DNA of 64,000 nt from assembly GCA_038496675.1 (NCBI GenBank), contig CM076651.1:9563750-9627749 (forward strand), in the 5' to 3' direction. The notes beneath the pieces are model-generated. The model saw nothing but the letters and a program-made list of their open reading frames with translations. It was not told the origin of the DNA and did no database searches. This stretch comes from Rachycentron canadum (Eukaryota > Chordata > Actinopteri > Carangiformes > Rachycentridae). Made by a program: the position numbers and the translations under genes. Positions 38,501 to 52,000 of the stretch are shown one piece after another. Each line of letters starts with the position of its first letter. Position 1 is the first letter of the stretch.

Positions 38501-41500
38501 ATCAAACATGTCAGAACTGCGTGGCTCCACCTCAACAACAGGCTCAGTCTGCATCAGGATATCCTACACCAGTCCAGCAGCAGACGACAGCAGCAGGCAC
38601 CTTGCCAGCACAGCAGCCAGCACAAAGCTACCCTCTTGTATCTGTAGCCCCAACTATGGCAGCCACAGCCCAGTGTCATCCTGCACAAGCTCCTAGTGCA
38701 CTGCAGCACATCCAAGCTACAGTCAAACTGCCAAGTCAGCAGCGTGGTCAGAGCTCCCCTACACCAGCACTTTACAGCCAACAGATACCCATTCAGCAAG
38801 AGCACCAACAGCCGTTACCACAAAATACTCAATCCAGTGGGAAACAAACACAAAATGCTGGACAGGCTTATATTCAACCTCAACTCCAGCATAACCAAGA
38901 TACTGTGCATCCCATACACCAACAAATGGCACAACATCCTACCCACCAATCTCAAAGTCTTCAGCCTACTGGTCAGCAACAATTGCAAGCCACAACTCTA
39001 CAGCAGCACAGCCAAAAAGGCGTTCAAACAGCAGTTCCACAGCAGAGCCAGGGTGTATCCCAGTCTACAGTCCAACAGATTCAGACCCCAGCTTCTCAGC
39101 CTCGTCCCACTGCAACTCCAGTTGTGCAGGCTGCAGCTGCACGTCAGAGTTACCCCGCTGCAGGTTTACCTGATGCTGCCTCTCAGAGCTATGCACATTC
39201 TACCCTCAATGCGCTGCAGCAACTGACTACTCCAGCTCAGAGCCAGTACCAGCCTGCACAGTCTGCTGCTGCTCCACAGACCTATGGAGGAGCTGCCCAC
39301 GTAGTGACTCCTCGGAGCCTTCCAGCCTCCTCCCACCATACCCAGCCTGCACATATTGTCCAGCAGGTGAGTGTTGATGCAGTAGATTATAGCTAGGTGG
39401 CATACATAGTGCCCCAGTTTTAAATTTTTTTGTTCGTTATCCCTCCTCTGACCCCGCCCTGTTTTCATTTTTCATCAGTTTCAACCCTATCTTTGCAACG
39501 CTGCTTTCCTGAATCAGGTAGAATGCCTTTGTCTCAACACACTTTCACTCTGGGACTCACTGCGGGAGGGACAGAAAATCATGCATTGAAATACATTAAC
39601 ATTGTTTTTTAGGGCAGTGCTGTTAGTTGTTTTGGTCCTACTCGTATTTTGGTGCCTGGTTTTGATTTGGTGCAGCTCAATTGGAAGCAGCTGTGCTGGT
39701 GGACAGTAGGTGAATGAAAAACCAACAGCCCAATAAACAGGAGTTTCCTCGGACAACAGCCAACAGAGAGATAATGGAAACAGTAATAAAAACAATAACA
39801 GTGTTTTTAGCTGCTGCATCCGCCAGCCCTCCCAGGCTTACTGTGTCTGTTTTGTGGTACGCAGTACCAGTAGAGTTTGGCTTATTCCAGGCTTAGAGAC
39901 AGGATGGAAAATGTGAGCTATTCTGATCTGGCTCAAGAGCAGGAAATGCAGATTTCCAAACTGAGAGATGAAACTGGAATCCCAGCCATTATTGAATTTC
40001 CTCCCTCCTTTCCTTCTCCTCCTTCTTGTTCTTCTGTAGAATATTCCTGTGGGTCAAAACATTTCACAGCTTGGACAAGATGGACAGAGCCATGGGCAGA
40101 ATCTCAGCCAGTCCACTTCCAGTATCCTGGCCCAGGCCCTTCCCCCTCAGCAGTCAGTGGCTCAGGCTACTGTCCAACAACTCCAACCTCTGCAGATATC
40201 AACCTCTTTACCACAGACGCACATACCCCAGGTATTGTTGGCCTGTTCTCACTGCTCTCACTAGTATCTTACCTGGATGATACCCATTCCTTATTCTTGA
40301 ATAATAGTCTCAACAGTTTCTTCTAGCTTGAATTATATTTACAGAGTAGTGACAGTAGTGACTTATAGCAAATTGTCTTGATGCATCATCCTTCTATGCT
40401 TGAAATTAGTTCTCTAGATTATTTGATTTTCCTCTTTCTTCCTTTTTTCTTTTCCCCTCAGTTTCCTTCACAGTATCCCACAGTCCAGGTGATGACAGCT
40501 GTGACTGACTGTGAATCCTCCTATCCTCAGTCCTGCACTGCCCCTCACCCTTCAACCTCCTCTTCTCTTAATCACATCTTCCTTTCTCCTGCACAGACTC
40601 TAACTCCTTCCGTCTCACCTCTCTCCCCTTTGCTCATTGAAAATGCGTTAGTTTCACCCATCCCAGTGTCCCTCATGCCTTCCCCCTCACATGTGCTGGG
40701 TAAGATGGGATCCACATCCCCACAGCACCAGCCCACCTCTGCTCTGCCGCAGAGTGTTAGATGTGAAGCTCTTTCACAACCTGCATTTATATCTGCACTA
40801 ACCACCTATTCCATACACACACACATTTCACCGTCCCAAAACACACACACCCCCACAAATGGCAGCACTCAGCCTCTGATACAGGTAATTATGATGGCTG
40901 CAATGAAGTGCAGCTGTTTACCAAGAAGGTGTGAACTGGAACTTGAGTGTTTGTGTGTGTTAAAGGTGGTGTTACTTAACTGAACCTTTTTTTTTTTTTT
41001 TTTGCATTGCAAAAAAAAGTTTAAAGTCACTGCTGTTGATCTGTAGCTAAAGGACAATGAGCATTGAGTTAAAGTCAGATTAATTTGAATAATGCAATGA
41101 CTCAATTTTTTGCTGGTACAAGTTGTTATACATAGGAAGGACAGAATTATAGAAATTGCATAATGGCAAAATACATGTTTGAATGTTACAATATGTCTCC
41201 AAAGGATTCATGATCTTCCAAGATTAAATAATTATTATAATACTAATGATAATGTGTTATCTTGTTGTCTTTTACAGCAGGTTCCTCAGGCCCAGATCAG
41301 CCATCCTGAGCTTGTCCCCATTGCTCAGCCAGTCCAGCCCACACTTTTCTCCTCACCTATGCAGAATGGGGCTGACCCAGGCACAGTTGCCACTGCTTCC
41401 CATCTGGACAACAATAACCCATGCCAGCTGGCTCTGCAGGCCCAGGCCCAGAGTCAACTTCAGAGCCAAATTCCTGTGCTGCAGCCTTCTGAATCTCAAA

Positions 41501-44500
41501 GAGCATCATCTGGGTCTGCCAGTTCCAGTCTGACTCAGCAGAAACATCTCACTACTCTAACTGGATCTGCAGGTCTGGGTCCAACAGAGACCAACGCAGA
41601 GGTATGGACACATAAGTCACGTGTTAGTCCCTACAGCTTATTTTTCCCTCTGCCCAGGTTGCTTTGAAAAGATACCATGCACTCGCATGCAATATAACTT
41701 ATATATAATATAACTAGTCTTTTTTCAAGTTAAGAAGTAATAAATTAGAGAAACATGTATGTGCCATTTCATTTTGACCAAGATCCTATTCTCCCAGACT
41801 GTTTGTTGATGGGTTTTGTTCTCTATTGTAGGATCAAGCTGCAGAGAAGCACACTGCAGGACAGAGCTATGACAGGTACTGTTTTTTTTTTTCCCTCAAC
41901 AGTCTTTCAAGATAAGAAGTCAGTGATTGAGCTTCTAATAAATAAATTCTGAATAAGAGAAATCTCAGGTGTCATCAAATGGACAATCCTTGGATAGATC
42001 ATTCTGTCTGATAAGCAGTAACAGAAATGTTGACATAATATACATGTCTACACAATTTTTGGACCTCTCTTACCTAAAAATTACTTAATTCCAAAAAACC
42101 TGTCTACAGAAATGTTGAGAGAATGCCGAGCAGAGCCACCATTGTTGTTTTGATTTAAACTTCCAGAGGCAGAGCTATTGTCTATCTTTAGAAAACATTG
42201 AGGGCATTCCACCAAACAATTTACAACTATTGGCTCTTCTCCTAAAGTAAAAAGGATGCTGTTTGTTATATTATTTGTTTTTTAATGTGGACCTAATTGA
42301 GCAGTTTGTTAGGTTCTACTTTTCTTCTCTGGCAGAATGTTGAGCAATGGAAACCCTGCCAAGTAGACAAACTCCCTGTAAAACTAGAGAGTACTCTCAA
42401 CACTGAATCACTTCAAAGATCAATCTCTTGATCTTTCATGTCATTGTGACCAGCAGTATCTTTGGCTCCTTTTTAATTTCAGAAAGTCAGCTGTTCCTTG
42501 ATAACGGATAGCATAGCAGCAGATGTATAATCCCTCACAAATCTACACAGATCAGCCTTAACATTATGACCATAAAACTGCTGAAACAGGTGAACCAGTG
42601 ACAGGGTCATGGAGAACCAAGGCTCAGTGATGCACGGTGGGAGCAAAGGTTGGCCCAAAAATCATGTATAGATCATATTTTGCCAAATTCTACAGGCATT
42701 CCTGAGCAGCAGTAAAACAAAACTTCAACCCCCAAACTCAACCTTAATGAGAGGAGGTAAACACCATTAGCCTCTGTCCATTACCAAAACAAATCATTTG
42801 CAAATCCACCACATTGGGCAAACTGAGTAGACTTTATATGCACATTTGTTGCTTGTTAGTTTCTGATGAATAGGTAGTACAACTGCAGGTACTTTTGTAA
42901 TCTTGAAACCACACTAGAAACCAGCACTAAAATAAAGCCATGTTTGGTGGTTCAGACAATAATTAATAAAGCAGCACTTACACTGATGTACTTGCCTTTT
43001 GTCCCTAAAACCAGTGTCAACTCTGATGCCACATCGGGGAAGGAGATGAGTGATGGTTGCGAGGGGACACATGGAGGTAAAGGTGAAGCCAAAGTCCGCA
43101 AACACCACCGCAGGTCCACACGCACTCGCTCTCGTCAAGAGAAGATTAGCAGGCCAAAGCTCAGCATGCTCAATGTAAGTAAATGAAATATATTCCAAAA
43201 GGAAGCATATTTAAGCCCACACTCAAAAAGAAGGTTATACTAGATAATGTACTTATTGTGTCTGCTCTTTTTGCAGGTGTGTAACACTGGGGATAAGATG
43301 GTAGAGTGTCAACTAGAAACTCATAACCATAAGATGGTCACTTTCAAGTTTGACCTGGATGGTGATGCGCCAGAGGAGATTGCTACATACATGGTAAGTC
43401 AGAAACAAAGTCGCTGGCAGCTCTTTGTAACGTGCTGGAAGTTGTGAATTTCCTGAGATGCTCTCTTATGGCTCAGAACTCTGAATATCCCTGTGTTGCT
43501 GTTCTTAGCTGCAATGCAGCAAAAAATCTTTCTGTCTGTCTCTTGCTCTCTCCTCCAACCCCAGCCAATTCACATTGGGCTCATATTTATAGATAGACAG
43601 ATGAATATTTCATGGAATAACTGCTCCTCTAACTTATCATGTTTAAAATACTTGGTCCAAGGCAAATACCTCCTTTCTAAGCTTTCTAAAGCAATATGTT
43701 TAATCACTTTTTGTGCAGTAAAGTGCTGAAAAATATAAATACTTAATACATACCAATGTAGTAATTTGGTGTTCTTAAGACTTAAATTGAAGAGAGACAT
43801 TTAATTAATCAGCAGCAAATTACATTATGCGAATATGTGGAAGTTCTATCATTTTGTTTGCTCTTTACATCAACATGCATCTGTAGCTCCTGGCACAGCC
43901 ATGACCATTCTTTGATTTTTAAACTTGGCTTGTTAAGGTTAAATTGAAGTTTAGGTATCTTTCTCTCAATGTTTCCTTCCAGGTGGAGAATGATTTTATT
44001 CTACCTCTGGAAAAAGAGGTCTTCATTGAGCAGATGAAGGACATTGTTGACAAAGCTGAGGACATGCTGAGTGAGGATACAGAGGGTGAGAGGAACTCTG
44101 ACCAGAGAGGCAGTCCCAAACAGAGTGAAGGAGCTGACACGCTGGGAACAGAGGTGCGAAAGGAACCGCTGATAGTTAATAGTTTAGATAGCGCAATCTG
44201 TCTACAAGTGCTTCTGCCTTGGATACATCATCCTGACAGCAATCTCAAGATGACTTTGCATGCAACGCTGCCAACAAGAGCTGCCAAAAATACCATTCTT
44301 GCTGATGTGACATTTTGATCTAACTGAATTTATTTCTGAAGTTCAGCTTTTTGGCTCATTGTGGAAGCCTTTAAATGTCTATTAATTTGATACAGGTGCA
44401 CCAACTCTGTGTAGTAATCCTTATTTTTCTTTTAAAGGCTTCAGCACCCAGCACTCCACAGCTGGTGTACCAACAAAATGGTAAGGCTTTTGGCCACCAG

Positions 44501-45970
44501 AAACTCAAACACACTTTATATTTCTATTTACACTTAGTGGCTTCCTTGTACATATAGATTCTTAAGATCATTGTTATGGTGAGACATTATAAATGATATT
44601 GATGTAGTGATTTACTCAAAAACCTGTTTTTATTCTCCCATTTGTTGTTATTTTGCTCTAAGGTGAGTTATGAGTTTTTCCTTCTTTTTGTCCTTGACAG
44701 TCCTCCACACTGGCAAGCGCTGGTTTATTATCTGCCCTGTAGCGGAGACGCCCATGCTGGACAAAGACAAGACTACATCGCACACTTCTACAGCCCAGGG
44801 TATTTTGCATGTTACTTCCTGCTTTCAAAACCACATTATTTAATCTGAGGGTTTGCATTATCTTCCAGGTCTATAATTTCTACAGAATAAAATGAATTAC
44901 TTGCTCCTGTTTATACTGAAGATACTGCACATGCATTAAAGTGTGCTTATCCGTTGGGGTCAGTTATGTAAGAGTGCTTCTGCAGTGGTTCTAGGCAAAA
45001 ATGAAGGGCAGGATTTATACTGATGCTGACAGAGCCTGATGGGGGAAGAAAAGCAGTGATGTAACACTCTGGCACTCACAGGACCCAGACCATCTTCTTC
45101 ATGGCCTTGGCTCTTAAGCTCTCAATCTGTTCTCCCCTAATTAACTCTTCTCTTTCCTTCTTCAGAATCTGAAAAGTCTGCATCGTCGAAAGTCAGGCCT
45201 AACAGCAACACAACTGCAGTGACTAACCCAGTTGGATCATTATCTTCTCAAACCCTGTCCTCCTCCTCCTCTCTGCCCTCTGCTCAGAAGTCAGTGCAAC
45301 CTCCGGACCAAAACATTTGCAAAGCCCAGGTCCAGCAGACTCAACCCTGTGTAACCAAAAACACCATTGCTGCTGCTGGTGTGAGCCATCAAAACTCCCT
45401 TCCTGTGGAAGAACCTTGCATCTCTGCTGTCTCTATGGTGACGGATATGCCATGCTGTGCTATTGTGCCACCTGTCTCTCTGGATGTGAATGCCAATGAT
45501 AAAGGAGCGGTTAGTAGTTTGGTCTCATCTCAAACCAATCAGCCCATTGAGAAGGCCAGTCCTACTGGAGAACAACCTCCTCAGCTGGGCTCTCATCAGT
45601 CAGTGGTCCTGCAGCAACCCTATGCCACTCCCATGCAACCTGGGACAGTTACCTCTCAGCCCCAGAGCCCAGCACATCAGACCTCCCAGAACTCCCAGCC
45701 GTCAAGCCACCAGCAGCCAGCAAGTGGGGGACCAGGAGAGTCAGACAGTGAGGGACCACGCAGGGTGGAGTTTGTTGACCGCACCATCAAGACTTTGGAT
45801 GAAAAGCTGAGAAACCTGTTGTACCAGGAGCACGCTCCCTCTCAGCCTTCAAGCATGGCATCGGACCCTCAGGTCTCCAGCACAGAGGGAGTCAGCTCCC
45901 CCCCAGTCTCAGACGGCCAGAGCACAGAGGCAGCACTTATAAAGAAGAAGGGGGACCCACTGGTAAAATA

Positions 45971-46021
<51 letters not shown>

Positions 46022-49000
46022 GGTTAGGAGCTATGTTAATGGAAACATCACTAAATTATTTGCCTGTACTATGCTATTGATTTTACTATTGGCTCTAAAG
46101 AGCAAGTGAAATACTGCATTTAGAAATACGGCTGTAACAAAATTAAAGCTGTCACTACAATAATGCGTCAAGATCTCTTCCTCTGGCAGATTCGTTTTGA
46201 ATCAGGATTTGACTTTTCAGACAAAACTGAGGTCAAGAGAGGATGATAGCAAGCCTTACACTGATCTAGCATGTCTAGTTATTTACCATTTTCAACTATT
46301 CAAATGACTGCAACCTCCCACGCACACACATACCCATCTTTCCTTCTCTCTTCAGCCTCAGATTCCTGAGCGCACAGAGAGTGTGGGTGCACTAAGTGAC
46401 TCTGCAGTAGCAGGTAGGTAACATTGTTTATGTAACGTCCATATCCACATTATTACTGCATGAGAGTTTAAAATTGTTTTGGTTTAAAAGAAATTCTCCT
46501 TCCTCGCCCTTTAGCCGCAAACAGGGTTTTGAAAGGAAGAGATGTGGCTGCCAGCTCTAGCTCTAAAAACCGTTTTCAAGTGAGAACCCATTTTCCATTT
46601 TTTGCTCTTAATGAGAAATTCTACTTCATGAAAATATCATTTGAACAAATTGAATATTACAAGTCATGACTTCACTTACGCCATTGTTTGCCCTGTATTC
46701 AGTTTGTTGCTTGAACAGTGCATTAGTTGACCAGATTTATGGAACGTGATTTTTGTCATGAATACAAGCTTTTCTTTCTTCCAGATCATCCCTACTCCAC
46801 CGGATGTCATTTGTCGTTTAGAGAAAAGCAAGACAGGCTGCGGCACCTGCAGTTCCCCAGCACCCTCTAGTGGTTCTGGAGGGTCTCACAGCCAGACCCT
46901 GGGACCGGGCAGTAAGGGGAAAGGCAGTGTAGGTGTGGGCAGATCCTCTCTGACAGCTGCAGCTGAGGATGAGAATGCAGGAGCATCAAAAACCCTTAGT
47001 TGTAACCGCCACTCTGCCCCTCCCAACTTTTACAAGGCCATCTCCACTTCCAGTCCTGATGTCACCCCACGCCATATCCCCCGTGCCCAGACCATTGACA
47101 CTCCAACCCATCACTATTACCACCAGTCCTCTCACCTCTATTCTGACTCAGGAGATGAGGATAGCAGCAGTATAGCTCTCCCTCCGGCCCACCCTGCTCC
47201 CCCAGCTCATGCCCTGTCTGAGCACAGTGGCAGTGACCTCATGAAGAGGGCAGTGGCCTTCTTGCGGCGCTCTGGGCGGAGCAAAAGTGAGCAGAGCTCA
47301 GATTCACCAAGCCGACAGCCTGTGGCTATGAATGGTCACGCTCACTCACCTTCCGCTGGACATGCCCACTCAGCCTACATCAGTAGTGACAATGACTCAG
47401 AGTTTGAGGATGCAGATATGAGGAAGGAACTACAAAAACTGAGAGAAAAGTAAAGTAACGCACATGCACTCACTTTGACAGTGTCTTCATGAATAGTTGT
47501 CTTAAATATTTTTCAATATATAATATTTGGATTTTACTACCTTTATTATACAGTTGATGGTTCACTTTTCAATTCTGCACATGGTCTGATGGCTGTGTGT
47601 GTGTGTGTGTGTGTGTGTTCAGTTACATTTATTGTATTAGAAAAAAAAAAACAACATCGTGGTAACTGGCAATAATTATGTATCAGAAAACAAAATGATT
47701 CCAGTTAATTGGCTGAAATCTAATCTAATCTCTGGTCATGACAGGCTGCTAGAGATTGCATCTCAGTAGCTGAGTTGGCTCGGTGGCACACTATGCTTTA
47801 TACCCAATTGCGGCCAGGGAACTTTTATTGTGTATTGTTGTTTTCTACCAATATTTTAGTAACATTAATGACCATGTAACAAGCTTACAAAATGATCAGA
47901 TGTTACGAAGATGCAGTTTGTCAACTCAGTAGCCAGTCACACGTCATTTAGTGAATTATGCAGAAAGTAAGTTACTGAAGGTGTTTTTAAAAAAATAAAT
48001 AAATTAAAAAAAAATAATTGAAAAGCAGCCTGTCATTGGCCTTTCAGAAAGATAAGATAATTTCTGTTTTTGTCCTGTACCTTCTCACTAGACACATGAA
48101 GGAGATCTCTGAGCTGCAAGCATTTCAGAGAAGTGAGATTGAGTGTCTGTACAAGGAGCTCGGCAAAACTCTGCCCCCCAATGTCGGCCTCCTTCATGCA
48201 GCCCCCCCAAGTGGCCGCAGGCGACGGGCCAGCAAACACAAGTTGAAGGCTGGAAAACTGCTCAATCCGATGGTGCAGCAGCTTAAAAACAACCTTAACA
48301 CCACTACTGAGAGGAAAGGTGTGTGTGTAGGGTAGGATCATGGGATGATTCATTTACATGTTTACATGTTGATTCTTTTGTATGGGAGAGAATTTTCAGT
48401 CTGAAACACACATTTTGCTAAAGTGGGAAACACAGGAATGGAATCGGTTTGTATGTAGGAGTGTGTGATTCACCGAGTGATTCACTCTGACTCATGCTTT
48501 TTTATTTTTTTTGCACCAAGGTGAAAGTGCTGCCAGTTCATCCGGCTCCCCAGCGAAAAGTTCAATTCTATCAGATGGCTCTGCCCACTCCAGTGGCAGC
48601 TGCAGCTCCACCAATCAGCCCAACTCCGCCCCAGAGCAGGTCCACACACAGCAACCCTGTTCCTTGAAAGGCTCTTTCTCCACAGACAACATCTACTCTG
48701 GCCTACACAGTGATGGAATGGCCACCCAAGCAGGCCCCGGCCAAGGTACATATTATGGTTTATATGCATGCTGGTGTGTAAGGATGGGACATGCTATCTA
48801 CTAAACCACCATTAGGGTTAAGGTAAACACTTAAAATAGTTCATGTTGTCAATGCCGTCCATGGACATCAAAAGTGTTTCACCTTGAAGGATTATAAACA
48901 CAATCAGGACCACTAATAGGACCACACCACATATATTCATGAACATTGAATATATGTCAAACAGGCTGTTTGACACACAAGTTTGTAGATTTACTTATTA

Positions 49001-52000
49001 GGTGGCTAGCACCTGTTGGCTTCAGGAAATCAGAAGTGGCACTTGTGCTGTTTATGTGTATTGTTTTCTGATATATATCATCTGTCTCCCAAGTATAATG
49101 GATGCACTGAAGAGGAATTCCTAAGCCAATAAGGATAACTGATAATTGCTGATAAATATCATATAACTTATCATCTTAATTATCATATAATTTAATTGTG
49201 TAGCAATTGGAGAAATTATGAGTGAAAGACACTGAATTATCAGTTCATGTCAAGATGTATAAATGACAAACACAGATACTGAAAATAAAACAAAAGGAAA
49301 ACATTAAAAAAAATTGCAATTTATTTGCTCAGATAATAGTGGTTTCATAACAAATGATATTTGATAAATATGGCTCATTGTTTTTCAGTAGCCATTATAT
49401 TACTAAATGATTAACCAAGCAATGTATTAGTCTACTGCAAATTAGACAATCCCACAAAAACAGACATTTTTAAAGCTGCAAGGTTGATAACTGTAACTAA
49501 AAATGGATGTATCCTCCATGGCATTACTTATAAATGGATAAAGAGGATGGGTGCGTGTGGAGCAAAGACCTTATTGTATGCTGGTTTGTGGCGAGCATAT
49601 GCTCACCCACCTGTCTCTCAAAGCAGTACAACCTCAATTATTCAGAACTTTGAGCCTTAAAAATTAAATGGGCGCGTTATATAAAATCAAGCCTTTATAC
49701 AATTGCCAAATAGAAGGAAATGAGCTATAAAGATTAAAATTGTCTTTTGTACCAGGCTGTAAATATGTTTATATATGACTGACTGCTTTTGAAGCTAGCC
49801 TCAAGCAGCAATTCAAAGAAGTATGTTTTAGTTTTCAGCACTTCTATGTTGGCATAATTTTTAAGCACCGGGCGTTGCCGCTTGATTACAATCTGGTTTT
49901 AAAAAAAAATGTAATTTTATCTCTTAAATTCTGACCTAAGGCACCATTTTTGTGCTTCAAACTGTAGCAGTTAGCTGTTTTTTAGTTTGTGATGTTTTAA
50001 TTTACTCAATACTAGCTCAATTACTCAAGCTAGTTAAACTTAAATAATAATTATTTAGTATTATTGTTTTTATCATTGTTGTTATTCTATTATTTGATCA
50101 TTTTTGATGTAATTTTTACCTTTTTTTTTTTTTTTTCTTCAACAGTATGAAGTGTTAATACGTTTTAATCCTAAATTCTAGTGTATTTTCTGGTTTTATG
50201 CTATAAGCACAAGGGATAGATGTTGATCCAAGCTATAAAAACTGTAAATACTAATACTGTTTGGCCACATTAAAATAAACAGTAGATAGACAAATAAATG
50301 ATTAAACCCAAGAGGACAATCACAATACAATAACCTGGTTCTTTTTTCTTTTTCCCCTAATACGGCTTTATGTTATCAGTTGTAATTATTGGCTTAAATT
50401 CCATCATGAGACGGATGATAATTAAGTTTCCCATTAATCACCAGATAATACAGTGGGATCCTGCATATCGTGCACTCCTTCTTAGTATCCTTTGCTGGTG
50501 CTTTTGATGGTGGGGTTTCTCAACGCATTCTCTGTGCACTTTTACAAAGTGTCTCTCTTGTTTCTTCTCTTCTTCCCTCTTATATTCATTTTTACAGGCT
50601 GGACGGTTTACCACCAAACGTCAGAGAGAGTCACCTATAAATCTAGTAGCAAACCACGCACTAGATTCCTCAGTGGACCTGTGTCTCTGTCCATCTGTTT
50701 GTATTTGTTCTTTTCTATTTCCTCTCACTCATTTACATTTTCTCTTTATTTAACCTACCTCTCTTTTCTATCATCCAAGAATGTTTTATTTAAATATAAT
50801 ATAGTGGATCTTATATCTCACTCTCCTCACAGGCCTCCTCACTTGACATACTTCATCATTTTTTTACTATTGCCATTCACCCTTTCCCTCAACAACCTCA
50901 AGGCTTGAGTTCTACTTTTTTTTGACAGCCAGAGGATAACCATCACATGCACATGTGATTTGTGACATTATGGTAAACTCATATGAAAGTCATTTGAATC
51001 TGTCTAACATAGGCACACTCCACCAGAAGAAAAGGCTTGTGCAGCCAGCAAATGTTTCCTTTCATTCAAGCAAGAAACAGGTCAACAGTGTTTTTGCTTA
51101 TAACCTCTCACCTGATACCCCTGTTAATCACTGTAACTGGTTTGCACTTGCAGTTAGAAAATAGTACTGTAGTTTCCCAGCTTTGGTCATCATCCCAAAG
51201 AAAAGCTCAGGGAGCACTGTATTTGAAATACCTGTAATGCATTTTATAGTAATCTGTTGTCCTTAAGTCAACTATCTACTATGGAATGTGTGACGTTTCC
51301 CAAAACCCCTCATTTTGGAAATCAGGCTTTCAAGATGGTATCGTAGTGACAGGGTAATATCGCTCTTCTGATATAATTAATTTGATCATATCTACTATAC
51401 TGTGTACCACACTCACTTTCATCGTATAATCACTGGTATCACAAAGTGGTTGTAATGTATGCAAGATATACTTAAAACACACAGAAATGTAAAATCACCA
51501 GTTCAAAAAGAGTGGCCTCTATTTGAAATGAGATAATCACAGCTACACATTTTGAATTTCATGCAGCCCTTTTTTGATCCCTTATCTCTACAGAACAGTT
51601 GAAGGATGACTTCAGACATGTTGTGCCTTGTGATGACTATTAGGTTTCAGCAGTCTGATTTGTTGTTGGTTGTTATGCTGAAATCTAAGTAAAGCAATGG
51701 ATTTATAAATGGATTGTTGAAAATGTAGTTAGTTCCTTCCTGTTACTTAATATAAAGTGCAGCTTTTTAACACGCTCACTTTGATTTTGTAATAATCCTG
51801 TATGTGTTCATAAAGATTATATCAGTCCTCCAGGTGGGAGGTACTGTCTTTGTTGGAAAGACTGAAATAGAACCAGACAAGTAACTGTTGGTTCTATGAA
51901 TTCATTTTGATCCATTCAGTATATTAGCATGCAAAGATACTTACATGTAGATTGAAAAGGAAACATTTCCAGGGTGTGCATATGTCTTATTAATCTGTAT

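Noticed and set aside
38696..39226. Second long + frame (176 codons) inside wnk2 exon 10
   Set aside because: The Gln-rich exon has few stop-forming codons in other frames. This frame lacks an ATG start and is a shadow of the true frame.
39877..40039. Open frame before wnk2 exon 11 (ENVSYSDLAQEQEMQISKL...)
   Set aside because: It runs into exon 11 in the wrong frame and has no donor. The acceptor at 40039 gives a phase-0 exon that fits exons 10 and 12.
44154..44318. Read-through extension of wnk2 exon 17
   Set aside because: The spliced form continues in phase into exon 18 (PQLVYQQN), matching human WNK2; the extension has no homology.
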